Source: Euzebyella marina
GTDB lineage: Bacteria > Bacteroidota > Bacteroidia > Flavobacteriales > Flavobacteriaceae
DNA: 64,000 nt
Assembly (NCBI RefSeq): GCF_014855515.1
Contig: NZ_JACYFK010000003.1
Span: 248,001 to 312,000, forward strand
Direction of reading: 5' to 3'
Of the stretch, positions 8,495 through 17,856 are shown piece by piece. A program made the translations under genes and the position numbers. The notes beneath the pieces are model-generated. The model was given only the letters and a program-made list of their open reading frames with translations. It ran no database searches and was not told the DNA's origin. Positions within the stretch are counted from its first letter, which is position 1, and each line of letters starts with the position of its first letter.

Positions 8495-10327
8495 ATGGCT
8501 GAAGAAAAAAACACAGTTGAGGTAGAAGAAACTGCCGCAGCACAACAAGAAGCGAAAAAGGAAGTGCCACAACAAGATCCTCAAGAATTTTTGGAGAATT
8601 TTGATTGGGAGAAGTATGAAGAGGGTATTGAGAGAGTAGATGATTCCAAATTGGAGGAGTTCGAAAAGTTGGTAGCCGAAAACTTCGTAGACACTGCCGA
8701 TGAAGAAGTAGTTGAAGGTAAGGTGGTTTATTTGACCGACCGTGAGGCAATTATTGATATTAACGCCAAATCTGAAGGTGTTATCTCATTGAACGAATTC
8801 AGGTATAATCCTGATTTGAAGGTGGGAGATAAAGTTGAAGTGTTAATTGACATTCGTGAAGACAAGAGTGGTCAATTGGTACTTTCTCACAGAAAGGCAA
8901 GAACTATCATGGCTTGGGATCGTGTAAACGCTGCCCATGACAAAGAAGAAATCGTTAGCGGTTTTGTTAAGTGTAGAACCAAAGGTGGTATGATCGTAGA
9001 TGTATTCGGCATCGAGGCGTTCTTGCCAGGTTCTCAAATCGATGTGAAGCCAATTCGCGATTACGATCAATATGTTGGCAAGACTATGGAGTTCAAAGTG
9101 GTTAAGATCAACCATGAATTCAAGAACGTAGTTGTTTCGCATAAAGCCCTTATCGAGGCCGATATCGAAGAGCAGAAGAAAGAAATCATTAGCCAGTTAG
9201 AGAAAGGCCAAGTATTAGAGGGTGTTGTTAAGAACATTACTTCTTACGGTGTCTTTGTTGATTTAGGAGGTGTTGACGGTTTGGTACACATTACCGACCT
9301 TTCTTGGAGCCGTATCAACCATCCGAACGAGGTTGTTGAGCTTGATCAGAAAATCAACGTTGTTATTCTTGACTTCGATGAGAACAAGTCTCGAATCCAA
9401 TTGGGTATGAAGCAATTGGAGAAACATCCGTGGGATGCTCTTAGCGACGAAATCAAAATTGGCGATAAAGTTAAAGGTAAAGTAGTTGTTATTGCTGACT
9501 ACGGTGCGTTTATCGAAGTAGTTGAAGGTGTAGAAGGTTTGATTCACGTTTCTGAAATGTCTTGGTCTACCCATTTACGCTCTGCACAAGATTTCGTTAA
9601 CGTTGGTGACGAAGTTGAGGCTGTAGTATTGACCTTGGATAGAGAAGATCGTAAGATGTCTCTTGGTATCAAGCAATTGACTCCAGACCCATGGACTGAT
9701 ATTACTTCTAAGTACCCTGTAGGTTCTAGACATAAAGGTATCGTTAGAAACTTCACCAATTTCGGAGTGTTCGTAGAAATGGAAGAAGGTATCGACGGTT
9801 TGATCTATATCTCTGATCTTTCATGGACTAAGAAAATCAAGCACCCATCAGAATTTGTGAGTGTTGGTGATACAATGGAAGTTGAAGTTCTTGAATTGGA
9901 TGTTGAAGGACGTAAGTTGAGCTTAGGTCACAAACAGACTACCGAAAATCCTTGGGATAAATACGAAAAGGAATTCGCTGAAGGAACAGTTCATAAAGCA
10001 GCCATTACCGATGTAGTCGATAAAGGTGCTACTATTGAATTCAACGAAGACATTACGGCTTTTGTACCGCAACGTCATATGGAGAAAGAAGATGGTTCTA
10101 AACTTGGTAAAGGTGAAGAGGCCGAATTCAGAATCATTGAGTTCAACAAAGACTTCAAACGAGTGGTTGCTAGTCATACAGCGATTTTCCGTGAAGAAGA
10201 GCAACGTAACATCAAAGCTGCACAGAAAAAAGCTGCCGCTGCTGCTGAAGAATCTAAGCCTACCTTAGGTGATGCAAATGAGGCACTTCAAGCTTTGAAA
10301 GACAAAATGGAAGCTGGTAAGAAATAA
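8495..10327 (+). CDS. rpsA: 30S ribosomal protein S1
   Basis: This 610-residue protein binds mRNA on the small ribosomal subunit. After an acidic N-terminal extension, S1 (OB-fold) repeats are visible from ~70 to ~570, for example VVEGKVVYLTDREAIIDI, VLEGVVKNITSYGVFVDLGG, VKGKVVVIADYGAFIEV and HKGIVRNFTNFGVFVEM, each ending in a SLG/QLG-K-type segment. The C-terminus is Ala/Lys-rich. Bacteroidota mRNAs mostly lack Shine-Dalgarno sequences, and none is visible before this gene. It has its own promoter and terminator, so it is probably monocistronic. Confidence 0.97.
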   Translation: MAEEKNTVEVEETAAAQQEAKKEVPQQDPQEFLENFDWEKYEEGIERVDDSKLEEFEKLVAENFVDTADEEVVEGKVVYLTDREAIIDINAKSEGVISLNEFRYNPDLKVGDKVEVLIDIREDKSGQLVLSHRKARTIMAWDRVNAAHDKEEIVSGFVKCRTKGGMIVDVFGIEAFLPGSQIDVKPIRDYDQYVGKTMEFKVVKINHEFKNVVVSHKALIEADIEEQKKEIISQLEKGQVLEGVVKNITSYGVFVDLGGVDGLVHITDLSWSRINHPNEVVELDQKINVVILDFDENKSRIQLGMKQLEKHPWDALSDEIKIGDKVKGKVVVIADYGAFIEVVEGVEGLIHVSEMSWSTHLRSAQDFVNVGDEVEAVVLTLDREDRKMSLGIKQLTPDPWTDITSKYPVGSRHKGIVRNFTNFGVFVEMEEGIDGLIYISDLSWTKKIKHPSEFVSVGDTMEVEVLELDVEGRKLSLGHKQTTENPWDKYEKEFAEGTVHKAAITDVVDKGATIEFNEDITAFVPQRHMEKEDGSKLGKGEEAEFRIIEFNKDFKRVVASHTAIFREEEQRNIKAAQKKAAAAAEESKPTLGDANEALQALKDKMEAGKK

Positions 10328-10346
10328 GTTTCGATTTTATAAATTC

Positions 10347-10380
10347 AAAAGCCCTGTCGTTTATTCGGCAGGGCTTTTTT
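10347..10380 (+). terminator. Rho-independent terminator of rpsA
   Basis: GCCCTGTCG pairs with CGGCAGGGC (one G-T pair), followed by seven Ts and preceded by an A-run, 20 bases after the rpsA stop. Confidence 0.85.
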
Positions 10381-10488
10381 ATTGATGGGTGTATTGTGAA
10401 TATCTTCCGTAATTGTCATGCAACGAAACAGTTAAATGGTTCCTTTTTTACAAATTGACAAACATTATCGGTTTTAAGTAATATTCCC

Positions 10489-10496
10489 TATTTTTG
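10489..10496 (+). promoter_or_regulatory. -7 box of the pyrR-pyrB operon
   Basis: TATTTTTG fits TAnnTTTG and lies 23 bases before the pyrR start. No TTG is found at the ideal -33 distance. No PyrR-attenuator hairpin can be seen in so short a leader. Confidence 0.5.
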
Positions 10497-10519
10497 TTGA
10501 GCTAAACCAATAGGGCAGT

Positions 10520-11059
10520 ATGAGTCAAAAAGTACTTCTTTCCGCAAAGGAAATCAACATCATACTACACCGTTTGGCCTGTCAACTTCTAGAAAACCAT
10601 CTCGATTTTAAAGAAACTGTGTTAATTGGCATTCAGCCGAGAGGTATTTTTTTGGCCGACCGTTTGACTAAACTTTTGAAAGAAGAGTATGGGGTCAAGC
10701 ATATTGATTTAGGCTTTCTCGATATTACATTTTACAGAGATGATTTTAGAAGGGGGGATAAACCTTTAGAGGCCAATAAGACAAAAATTGACTTTTTGGT
10801 CGAGGATAAAAAAGTGGTTTTTATTGATGATGTTCTTTATACCGGTAGGAGTATAAGGGCTGCTTTGACTGCCATACAGTCTTTTGGCAGGCCTTCTGAA
10901 ATTGAGCTTTTAACGCTAATAGATAGAAGATTTAGCCGACATCTACCGATTCAGCCCAATTACCGTGGGCGACAAGTTGATGCCATAAATAACGAAAAGG
11001 TAAAGGTTCACTGGAAAGAAAATGAAGGTGAAGATGTTATATATCTTATAAATAAATAA
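10520..11059 (+). CDS. pyrR: PyrR: bifunctional pyr regulator / uracil phosphoribosyltransferase
   Basis: This 179-residue type I phosphoribosyltransferase has the PRPP loop VVFIDDVLYTGRSIRAAL near residue 98 and the PyrR segments GIQPRGIFLA and DITFYRDD. The family converts uracil plus PRPP to UMP and, in Firmicutes, binds pyr mRNA. It lies two bases before pyrB, so it belongs to the pyrimidine operon. Whether it still regulates RNA here is unknown, because no anti-antiterminator structure is evident upstream. Confidence 0.93.
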   Translation: MSQKVLLSAKEINIILHRLACQLLENHLDFKETVLIGIQPRGIFLADRLTKLLKEEYGVKHIDLGFLDITFYRDDFRRGDKPLEANKTKIDFLVEDKKVVFIDDVLYTGRSIRAALTAIQSFGRPSEIELLTLIDRRFSRHLPIQPNYRGRQVDAINNEKVKVHWKENEGEDVIYLINK

Positions 11060-11061
11060 TA

Positions 11062-11988
11062 ATGAGCGAGTTAAGTGTAAAGCACTTATTGGGTATTAAA
11101 TATCTGAACGAAAAAGATATTCAGCTCATTTTTGAGACAGCAGACCATTTTAAAGAAGTAATAAATAGGTCTATAAAAAAGGTACCTTCTTTAAGGGATA
11201 TTACTATTGCAAATATTTTTTTCGAGAACAGCACCCGTACGAAGCTGTCTTTTGAGTTGGCCGAAAAAAGATTGTCGGCTGATGTGATTAATTTCTCTGC
11301 CGGGCAATCATCGGTTAAGAAAGGTGAAACTCTTATTGACACCGTCAATAACATTCTGTCGATGAAAGTTGATATGGTGGTAATGCGGCATCCAAATCCC
11401 GGGGCGGGTATTTTCCTGTCAAAACATGTAAAGGCATCGATAGTTAATGCGGGTGACGGGGCCCATGAGCACCCGACCCAAGCACTGCTCGACTCTTATT
11501 CCATTAGGGAAAAACTTGGTGATGTTGGTGGAAAAAACGTTGTAATTGTGGGTGATATTCTTCATTCGCGAGTGGCACTTAGCAATATATTTGCGTTGAA
11601 GCTGCAAGGAGCGAACGTGAAAGTATGCGGACCAAGAACTTTGCTTCCCAAATACATCGAATCTCTGGGGGTCGGTGTTGAAACCGATCTGAGAAAGGCT
11701 TTGAACTGGTGTGATGTGGCAAACATGCTACGCATTCAAAATGAACGTCTTGATATAAGTTATTTTCCTACTACAAGGGAATATACCCAGCAATTCGGCG
11801 TCAATAAGAAGTTGCTTGATAGTTTAGATAAAAAAATAGTGATAATGCACCCTGGCCCGATTAATAGGGGTGTTGAGATTACTACCGATGTGGCCGATTC
11901 TCAGCAATCGATAATTTTAAATCAAGTTGAGAACGGTGTAGCCATTCGTATGGCAGTAATTTATCTTTTAGCTTCTAAAATTAAATAA
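11062..11988 (+). CDS. pyrB: aspartate carbamoyltransferase catalytic chain
   Basis: It catalyses carbamoyl phosphate plus aspartate to N-carbamoyl-aspartate, the committed step of pyrimidine synthesis. The 308-residue length is that of the class without a fused regulatory part. The carbamoyl-phosphate motif FENSTRTKLSFE is near residue 52, the HPTQALLDSY motif near 133, and the aspartate-loop MHPGPINRGVEI near 262. No pyrI follows. It lies two bases after pyrR and seven before the next gene, all in one operon. Confidence 0.96.
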   Translation: MSELSVKHLLGIKYLNEKDIQLIFETADHFKEVINRSIKKVPSLRDITIANIFFENSTRTKLSFELAEKRLSADVINFSAGQSSVKKGETLIDTVNNILSMKVDMVVMRHPNPGAGIFLSKHVKASIVNAGDGAHEHPTQALLDSYSIREKLGDVGGKNVVIVGDILHSRVALSNIFALKLQGANVKVCGPRTLLPKYIESLGVGVETDLRKALNWCDVANMLRIQNERLDISYFPTTREYTQQFGVNKKLLDSLDKKIVIMHPGPINRGVEITTDVADSQQSIILNQVENGVAIRMAVIYLLASKIK

Positions 11989-11995
11989 CCTAGTT

Positions 11996-12328
11996 ATGAT
12001 TTTTGATTCTGATGGTTCAACTACTATTGTTTTTCAGGAAAAAACGACTCTATCTACTTTTCTGAATAATTTGAACGAGGCTTACCCGAAAATAAAGAAC
12101 GAGCATATTATTGTCAATTTGTTTTCATTTTCAAAATTGAAAGCAGACGATGTGCTCGAATTTTTACAATTATCAGATTTACATAAGAAGAGTAACAAAT
12201 CATTTGTTTTGGTGACCGATAAAGTGTCTTACGACGATGTACCCGATAAGATTTGCGTGGTACCGACTATTCAAGAAGCACACGATATTATTGAGATGGA
12301 AGAAATAGAAAGAGATCTCGAACTATGA
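11996..12328 (+). CDS. short STAS-like protein of unknown function
   Basis: This 110-residue acidic protein is not assigned to a named family. Alternating strand/helix segments (HIIVNLFSF, then DDVLEFLQLSDLHKKSNKSFVLVTD, then DKICVVPTIQEAHDIIEMEEIERDLEL) look like a STAS-type alpha/beta fold, often seen just before rnz in Flavobacteriaceae. It overlaps the next gene by four bases (ATGA) and follows pyrB by seven, so it is co-transcribed. No membrane segment or catalytic motif is visible. Confidence 0.6.
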   Translation: MIFDSDGSTTIVFQEKTTLSTFLNNLNEAYPKIKNEHIIVNLFSFSKLKADDVLEFLQLSDLHKKSNKSFVLVTDKVSYDDVPDKICVVPTIQEAHDIIEMEEIERDLEL

Positions 12329-12798
12329 GTGAATACCATTTGGCGCAGGTAAATATTGCAAGGGTTTTAGAACCTTTGGATAGTCCGGTTATGGAAGGTT
12401 TTGTCAATAATCTAGATAGGATTAATGGCATTGCAGAGGCTAGTCCGGGGTTTGTATGGCGCTTAAAGGGCGATGATAACAATGCTACTGCGTTGAGGGT
12501 CTTTGAAGATGATTTTCTAATCATTAATATGAGTGTTTGGGAATCTAAGGAAGCTCTTTTTAATTTCACCTATGCCTCTCAGCATGCCGGTGTTCTGCGA
12601 CGAAAGAAAGAGTGGTTTCAGCAAATGGTCGATAGGCACATGTGCCTCTGGTATGTAGAAAAAGGAGTAGAGCCTAGTCCGGAAGAAGCTAAACAACGGT
12701 TGAAATACCTAAACGAGCACGGCGAAACACCCTATGCATTTAGTTTTAAGGGGAAATTTACCGCTGAAGAGTCTTTAAACTACAAGCCAGAGAGTTAA
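12325..12798 (+). CDS. DUF3291 domain protein
   Basis: The 157-residue protein carries the DUF3291 pattern: HLAQVNIARVLEPLDSPVMEGFV at the start, SPGFVWRLKG in the middle, MSVWESKEALFNFTY, and HMCLWYVEKGVEPSPEEAKQRL toward the end. The family has a dimeric alpha-beta-barrel (monooxygenase-like) fold and no assigned reaction. Its start overlaps the previous gene (ATGA) and its stop overlaps the rnz start (TAATG), so expression is coupled to tRNA 3' processing by position only. Confidence 0.8.
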   Translation: MSEYHLAQVNIARVLEPLDSPVMEGFVNNLDRINGIAEASPGFVWRLKGDDNNATALRVFEDDFLIINMSVWESKEALFNFTYASQHAGVLRRKKEWFQQMVDRHMCLWYVEKGVEPSPEEAKQRLKYLNEHGETPYAFSFKGKFTAEESLNYKPES

Positions 12799-13703
12799 TG
12801 AAGTTAAATATTCTTGGTTGCTATGCCGCTACCCCTCGCACCCTTACCAACCCCACCTCTCAGGTGTTGGAAATAAAAAATCATCTTTTTTTGATTGATT
12901 GTGGTGAGGGAACCCAAGTGCAGCTTCGCAAGAACAGAATTAAATTCTCAAGAATAGACCACATTTTCATATCCCATTTGCACGGGGACCATTTCTTTGG
13001 TTTACCAGGTCTCATTTCCACCTTGCGACTTTTGGGAAGAGAGAAAGAACTTCATGTCTATGGCCCTAAAGGAATTAAAGAAGGCATCACGCTAATGCTC
13101 AAATTAGGTGACTCATGGACCAATTTTCCTTTGCTCTTTCACGAGCTATCGTCTAAAATTCCTGAAGTGGTATTTGAAGATGATAATGTGAGTGTAGAAA
13201 CCATTCCTTTAGATCATAGAATTTATACCAATGGTTTTCTCTTTAGGGAAAAGGAAGGTGAGCGTAAGCTGAACATTCAATCGGTAGCCAAATTTAAAAT
13301 CGACAAGGCCTATTTCAGAAACATCAAAAAAGGGAAAGATGTTACTGCCGAAGATGGTACCATTATCCCCAACAAGCTTTTAACCATTGACCCGCCAGCA
13401 CCAAAAAGCTATGCTTTTTGTAGCGATACGGCCTATAGACCTGAAATAGTACCTCAAATAAAAGAAGTTGATGCCCTTTATCACGAATCTACCTTTCTTC
13501 AGTCAGAGGAGCATCTCACCACTAAAACAAAACATGCCACGGCCAAAGAGGCGGCTACTATCGCTAAATCGGCAGACGTAGGCGCCTTAGTGTTGGGCCA
13601 CTATTCCACAAGGTATAAAACCATTGATTTTTTCAAGAAAGAGGCCGAAGAAATTTTTCCGAATGTTCATTTGGCAGACGACGGAAAAGTTTTTGAGTTT
13701 TAG
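12798..13703 (+). CDS. rnz: ribonuclease Z
   Basis: This metallo-beta-lactamase-fold endonuclease matures tRNA 3' ends. The 301-residue length is that of short-form RNase Z. The zinc motif HLHGDH is at residues ~60-65 (FISHLHGDHFFGLPGL), with the later ligands in CSDTAY and LVLGHYSTRY. The exosite-like insertion follows residue 150. It overlaps the DUF3291 gene by one base and probably belongs to the same transcript as pyrB. Confidence 0.95.
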   Translation: MKLNILGCYAATPRTLTNPTSQVLEIKNHLFLIDCGEGTQVQLRKNRIKFSRIDHIFISHLHGDHFFGLPGLISTLRLLGREKELHVYGPKGIKEGITLMLKLGDSWTNFPLLFHELSSKIPEVVFEDDNVSVETIPLDHRIYTNGFLFREKEGERKLNIQSVAKFKIDKAYFRNIKKGKDVTAEDGTIIPNKLLTIDPPAPKSYAFCSDTAYRPEIVPQIKEVDALYHESTFLQSEEHLTTKTKHATAKEAATIAKSADVGALVLGHYSTRYKTIDFFKKEAEEIFPNVHLADDGKVFEF

Positions 13704-13770
13704 AAGAAAATCACTTTCGAGTTCCTGTTCTTTTGCTGAACTTTGGTAAACGGTATATAAACCTTTGACC

Positions 13771-14418
13771 ATGCAGAAAGATTTAGGAAATTATCGCAAA
13801 TCTTACGAGAAAAACGAACTGACCAAAGAGGTGGTTCCCAATGAGCCTATGGAGCTTTTTCAGCAATGGTTCATTGAGACGGAGAAACAAGGCGGTGTCG
13901 AAGAACCCAATGCAATGACCTTGTCGACCATTGGGCTCGATGGTTTTCCGAAGAGTAGGGTGGTGCTCTTAAAAGAATTTACCGATGAGGGCTTCGTGTT
14001 CTATACAAATTATGAGAGCGAAAAAGGAGTAGCGATTGCTGAGAATAGCCATGTGTGCCTTTCGTTCTTTTGGCCTAATTTAGAAAGACAGGTGATTATT
14101 AAAGGTGTGGCCAACAAAGTTGATGCCTCAACTTCTGATGAGTATTTTGATTCTAGACCTACGGGTAGCAAGCTTGGCGCGTTGGCCAGTGATCAAAGTA
14201 CAGTCATACCTTCTAGGGAGTTTTTGGAGGAACGGCTGGCCCATCTTGAGGAAGAGTTTAAAGATAAGAAAGTACAAAGACCTTTACATTGGGGAGGTTA
14301 TTTGGTTGAACCTGTTGAAATAGAGTTTTGGCAGGGAAGACCCAATAGATTGCACGACCGCATAAGATATCGCCCAGCCGAAAATGGCTTATGGACGGTA
14401 GAGCGATTGGCTCCGTAG
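13771..14418 (+). CDS. pdxH: pyridoxamine 5'-phosphate oxidase
   Basis: This FMN enzyme oxidises pyridoxine- or pyridoxamine-5'-phosphate to pyridoxal phosphate. The ATG at 13771 (MQKDLGNYRKSYEKNEL) is preferred over the TTG two codons upstream. The 215-residue protein shows the family segments NAMTLSTIGLDGFPKSRVVLLK, GFVFYTNYESEKG, the PLHWGGYLVEP motif, and the C-terminal WQGRPNRLHDRIRY ending in RLAP. The length and order are normal. Confidence 0.96.
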   Translation: MQKDLGNYRKSYEKNELTKEVVPNEPMELFQQWFIETEKQGGVEEPNAMTLSTIGLDGFPKSRVVLLKEFTDEGFVFYTNYESEKGVAIAENSHVCLSFFWPNLERQVIIKGVANKVDASTSDEYFDSRPTGSKLGALASDQSTVIPSREFLEERLAHLEEEFKDKKVQRPLHWGGYLVEPVEIEFWQGRPNRLHDRIRYRPAENGLWTVERLAP

Positions 14419-14469
14419 AGCATTAAATAGTACAGGTATTAAATTGGGTTGTATTTAAACTATATGAAT

Positions 14470-14955
14470 ATGAAAAACTTGATTTTGGTCCGTCATGGTA
14501 AGTCGTCTTGGGATTACTCAGTGAGTGATAAAGACCGGCCTTTAAAAGAACGCGGTATTAATGATGCCCTATTGGTGTCGGAGGCTTTCTATAAAAAGAA
14601 GGTTGATATAGATGCCGTTTTCTCAAGTCCGGCAAATCGCGCTCTACATACTTGCATGATTTTTTTAAGGCAGCTAAAGTTTCCTTTTTCTGATTTTAGG
14701 GTCGAAAAGAATCTATATGATTTTTCCGGGGATTCTGATTTAGAGTTTATAAAAAGCCTTGACGATAACTTGTCTACCATTATGGTTTTCGGGCATAACC
14801 ATGCGTTTACCCATCTTGCCAATTCCTTAGGAAATAGCTATATTGACAACGTTCCTACAAGTGGATTGGTACATTTACAATTTGACGTTGCACAATGGAA
14901 ATCCATTTCAAAGGGAACCACTATTCAAACAATTTTTCCGAAAGATTATAGATAA
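14470..14955 (+). CDS. SixA-like histidine phosphatase
   Basis: This 161-residue phosphoglycerate-mutase-superfamily protein has the RHG motif at its start (MKNLILVRHGKSSWDY), a middle FSSPANRALHTC segment and the second catalytic His in FGHNHAFTHL. The short single-domain form matches SixA, which dephosphorylates phosphohistidines in signalling or phosphotransfer proteins. In-frame starts lie upstream (ATG at 14464, TTG at 14449). It ends one base before ppk1, a pairing that ties phosphohistidine chemistry to polyphosphate metabolism by context. Confidence 0.88.
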   Translation: MKNLILVRHGKSSWDYSVSDKDRPLKERGINDALLVSEAFYKKKVDIDAVFSSPANRALHTCMIFLRQLKFPFSDFRVEKNLYDFSGDSDLEFIKSLDDNLSTIMVFGHNHAFTHLANSLGNSYIDNVPTSGLVHLQFDVAQWKSISKGTTIQTIFPKDYR

Positions 14956-17070
14956 ATGATTAAAACAAGACCTAGGTATATTAATAGGGAAATCAGTTGG
15001 TTACGTTTCAATGAACGAGTTTTACAAGAATGTGAAGATAAAAATGTTCCCTTAATCGAGAGGTTGCGTTTCTTGGGTATATTCTCAAATAACCTAGATG
15101 AATTCTTTAAGGTTCGTTATGCTACTGTAAAACGCATTTTCGAGGCAGGAAAGTCAGGTAAAAGCGTTTTAGGGGGTGAAAAGGCAAAAGACCTGTTGGT
15201 AGAGATAACGAAAATAGTAATCGACCAGCAGAGAAAAAGTGTTGAGATTCTAAAGAAAATAGAGAAAGAACTTGAAGAACAAGATGTTTATCTTCTAAAC
15301 GAAAGAGAGCTTTCTGAATCGCAAGGGGCATTTGTGAAAAAGTATTTTTTGCAAAAGGTGAGTCCGCAATTGATGACCATCATATTAAGTGATTTTGCAG
15401 AATTTCCAATGCTTAAGGATACGGCCGCTTATCTGGCCGTTAAGATGATTCTCAGGAGTGATGATCGTACCAAAAGTACCTATGAAAAAAGGGAAAAAAG
15501 ATATGCTCTAATCGAAATACCAAAAGGAATCAATCGCTTTATAGTATTGCCGAAAGAAGGCGATAAGAATTTTATCATTATTCTAGATGATGTGATTCGT
15601 TATTGCTTGGATAGCGTTTTTCCGATGTTCGATTATAAATCGATCACTTCCCATATGATCAAGATTACGCGAGATGCCGAACTTGACATTGATAATGACC
15701 TGAGCAAAAGTTTCATCGAAAAAATTAGTTCAAGTGTAGAGCACCGAAAAATCGGTGATCCTGTAAGGTTTGTTTACGACAAGAGTATTGAGAGAGATAC
15801 GCTGGAATTTTTGAAGGATAAAATGCAAATTGAAGATGCAGATAGCGTCATTCCTGGAGGTAGGTATCATAATAAACGTGATTACATGGGGTTTCCCAGT
15901 CTTGGTAGAGATGACCTGATGTATGACAAGATTACACCTCTGCCTGTTAAAGGCCTGAATCTTGAGGGAAGCCTTTTAGAGAAAATTGCCGAGAAAGATT
16001 ACTTACAGTACACGCCCTACCATACGTTTTCATACGTTCTCAAATTTTTAAGGGAAGCGGCTTTAGACCCGAAGGTAAAAAGCATAAAAATTACGGTTTA
16101 TCGCTTGGCCGATAACTCTCAGGTAGCAGCTTGTTTATCAAATGCCGTTAAAAATGGCAAACAGGTTACGCTTCAAATTGAATTGAGGGCTCGCTTTGAT
16201 GAGCAGGCCAATATTAAGTATGCGGAAGAATTGCAGGCAGAAGGCGTAAAATTGATTTTTGGGGTGCCAGGTTTAAAGGTACACAGTAAGATATGCCTAA
16301 TAGAGCGCGAAGAGAATGAAGAAATTAAGAGATACGGATTTATAAGTACCGGTAATTTTAACGAGTCAACTGCTCGAATTTATACCGATTACACTCTTTT
16401 TACGGCGAATGAGCCAATCTTGAAAGAGCTGAACAAAGTATTTGATTTCTTTGAGACCACTTATAAAATCAATAAGTACAAGCATTTAATTGTGTCGCCT
16501 CATTATACCAAGAGTTTCTTTAAGAAACTGATTGATAAAGAGATAGCCAATGCAAAAGCGGGCAAAGAGGCGTATATCAGAATCAAGATGAACAGTTTTA
16601 CCTCTTATAAGATGGTTGACAAACTTTATGAGGCCAGTAATGCCGGTGTAAAGGTTCAATTGATTGTTAGAGGTATTTGTTGTTTGATTCCGGGCATTGA
16701 GGGTATGAGTGAGAATATCGAGGCCATCAGCGTGGTGGATAAGTTTCTTGAACATCCTCGGTTGTTTATTTTCTGTAACGGAGGTGATCCTAAGGTATAT
16801 ATCTCTTCTGCAGATTTTATGACCCGAAATATTGAAAATAGGGTAGAAGTGGGTTGTCCTATTTATGATGAGGATATCAAGCAGGAACTTATCGATACAT
16901 TCAATATTTCATGGAATGATAATGTCAAGGCCAGAGTTTTCGATGAAGAGCAGAAAAACCTTTATCGCAAGAACGACAAACCGAAAATAAGGTCTCAGTT
17001 TGCACTTTATGATTATTACCGTGATAAACTAGGTATCGGAGATAATATTGATGAAGGTATCAATATGTGA
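14956..17070 (+). CDS. ppk1: polyphosphate kinase 1
   Basis: It reversibly polymerises the ATP gamma-phosphate into polyphosphate through a phosphohistidine intermediate. The 704 residues cover the N domain (RYINREISWLRFNERVLQE), the head domain and two PLD-like C-terminal domains. The autophosphorylated His lies in GLKVHSKICLIER near residue 440, followed by FISTGNFNES. The second PLD-like region carries MTRNIENRVEVGCPI. The length is typical. It is joined to the SixA-like gene and faces miaE. Confidence 0.96.
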   Translation: MIKTRPRYINREISWLRFNERVLQECEDKNVPLIERLRFLGIFSNNLDEFFKVRYATVKRIFEAGKSGKSVLGGEKAKDLLVEITKIVIDQQRKSVEILKKIEKELEEQDVYLLNERELSESQGAFVKKYFLQKVSPQLMTIILSDFAEFPMLKDTAAYLAVKMILRSDDRTKSTYEKREKRYALIEIPKGINRFIVLPKEGDKNFIIILDDVIRYCLDSVFPMFDYKSITSHMIKITRDAELDIDNDLSKSFIEKISSSVEHRKIGDPVRFVYDKSIERDTLEFLKDKMQIEDADSVIPGGRYHNKRDYMGFPSLGRDDLMYDKITPLPVKGLNLEGSLLEKIAEKDYLQYTPYHTFSYVLKFLREAALDPKVKSIKITVYRLADNSQVAACLSNAVKNGKQVTLQIELRARFDEQANIKYAEELQAEGVKLIFGVPGLKVHSKICLIEREENEEIKRYGFISTGNFNESTARIYTDYTLFTANEPILKELNKVFDFFETTYKINKYKHLIVSPHYTKSFFKKLIDKEIANAKAGKEAYIRIKMNSFTSYKMVDKLYEASNAGVKVQLIVRGICCLIPGIEGMSENIEAISVVDKFLEHPRLFIFCNGGDPKVYISSADFMTRNIENRVEVGCPIYDEDIKQELIDTFNISWNDNVKARVFDEEQKNLYRKNDKPKIRSQFALYDYYRDKLGIGDNIDEGINM

Positions 17071-17119
17071 ATGAGATATTTTATGAAAGCTTCACGGTTG
17101 GGCAGAAGAATTTTTAATA

Positions 17120-17701
17120 TCAGCCGTGAATGGTTTCTTTCGTTCCGAGATCTTTCATGATTTTGGCCTCGTACTCTAAAAGATCGCTCCATTTTTGGTC
17201 TACCTCTTCTCGCTTGCCAAATTTTCGGGCAAACTTGAGAAACATAGTATAGTGATTGGCTTCGCTGACCATGAGTTTATGATAAAACTCGGCCAAATCT
17301 CTGTCCTCCAGCTGCTCGGAAAGTAACCTAAAACGTTCACAGCTTCTTGCTTCGATTAAGGCGGCGTATAATAATCGATGTACCAAGTGAGTGTTTCTAC
17401 TGCCTCCTTTAGGGAAGAATTTCATTAAGGCAATTACATATTCGTCCTTTCTTTCCCTGCCTAAAGTTTGCCCTCTTTTTACAATTCTATCATGTACCAT
17501 TTTAAAATGGCCCATCTCTTCACGTGAAAGAGCGATCATTTCATCTACCAAATCGGTATATTCCGGAAAACTGATAATCAGTGAAATTGCCGTACTCGCA
17601 GCTTTTTGTTCGCAATACGCGTGATCGGTAAGAATTTCGTCAATATTTTTTTCGACAATATTGACCCATCTTGGGTCGGTAGGAAGCTTCAAGCCGAGCA
17701 T
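17120..17701 (-). CDS. miaE: tRNA-(ms2io6A)-hydroxylase MiaE
   Basis: This di-iron monooxygenase hydroxylates ms2i6A37 in tRNA. The 193-residue helical protein shows the ferritin-like ligand pattern: E in the DHAYCEQKAAS helix, EEMGHF, EARSCERF and EANHYTMF. The length is usual. It is monocistronic, converges with ppk1 and diverges from the ebo operon. Confidence 0.92.
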   Translation of the reverse strand: MLGLKLPTDPRWVNIVEKNIDEILTDHAYCEQKAASTAISLIISFPEYTDLVDEMIALSREEMGHFKMVHDRIVKRGQTLGRERKDEYVIALMKFFPKGGSRNTHLVHRLLYAALIEARSCERFRLLSEQLEDRDLAEFYHKLMVSEANHYTMFLKFARKFGKREEVDQKWSDLLEYEAKIMKDLGTKETIHG

Positions 17702-17780
17702 AAATCTTAATTTTTTGTAAAATTAATAAGTTTCTTTAGAATGCACGGTGAGAATTGCACAAGTTTCCCTTTGGAATAAT

Positions 17781-17788
17781 TAGATTTG
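17781..17788 (+). promoter_or_regulatory. candidate -7 box of the ebo operon
   Basis: TAGATTTG fits TAnnTTTG. A TTG at 17755-17757 is 23 bases upstream, slightly longer than ideal. The predicted leader to the eboA ATG is about 60 bases. Confidence 0.45.
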
Positions 17789-17856
17789 TAGTTAGTTGTT
17801 TTTTTACGAATTTCTTAAAAAGACAACGCCAAAAACCAAAAGTCGAAACCAAAAAC

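Noticed and set aside
17090-17129. TTCACGG/CCGTGAA inverted repeat between ppk1 and miaE as a terminator
   Set aside because: One arm lies within the miaE coding end, the loop is long and there is no T-run, so support is weak.
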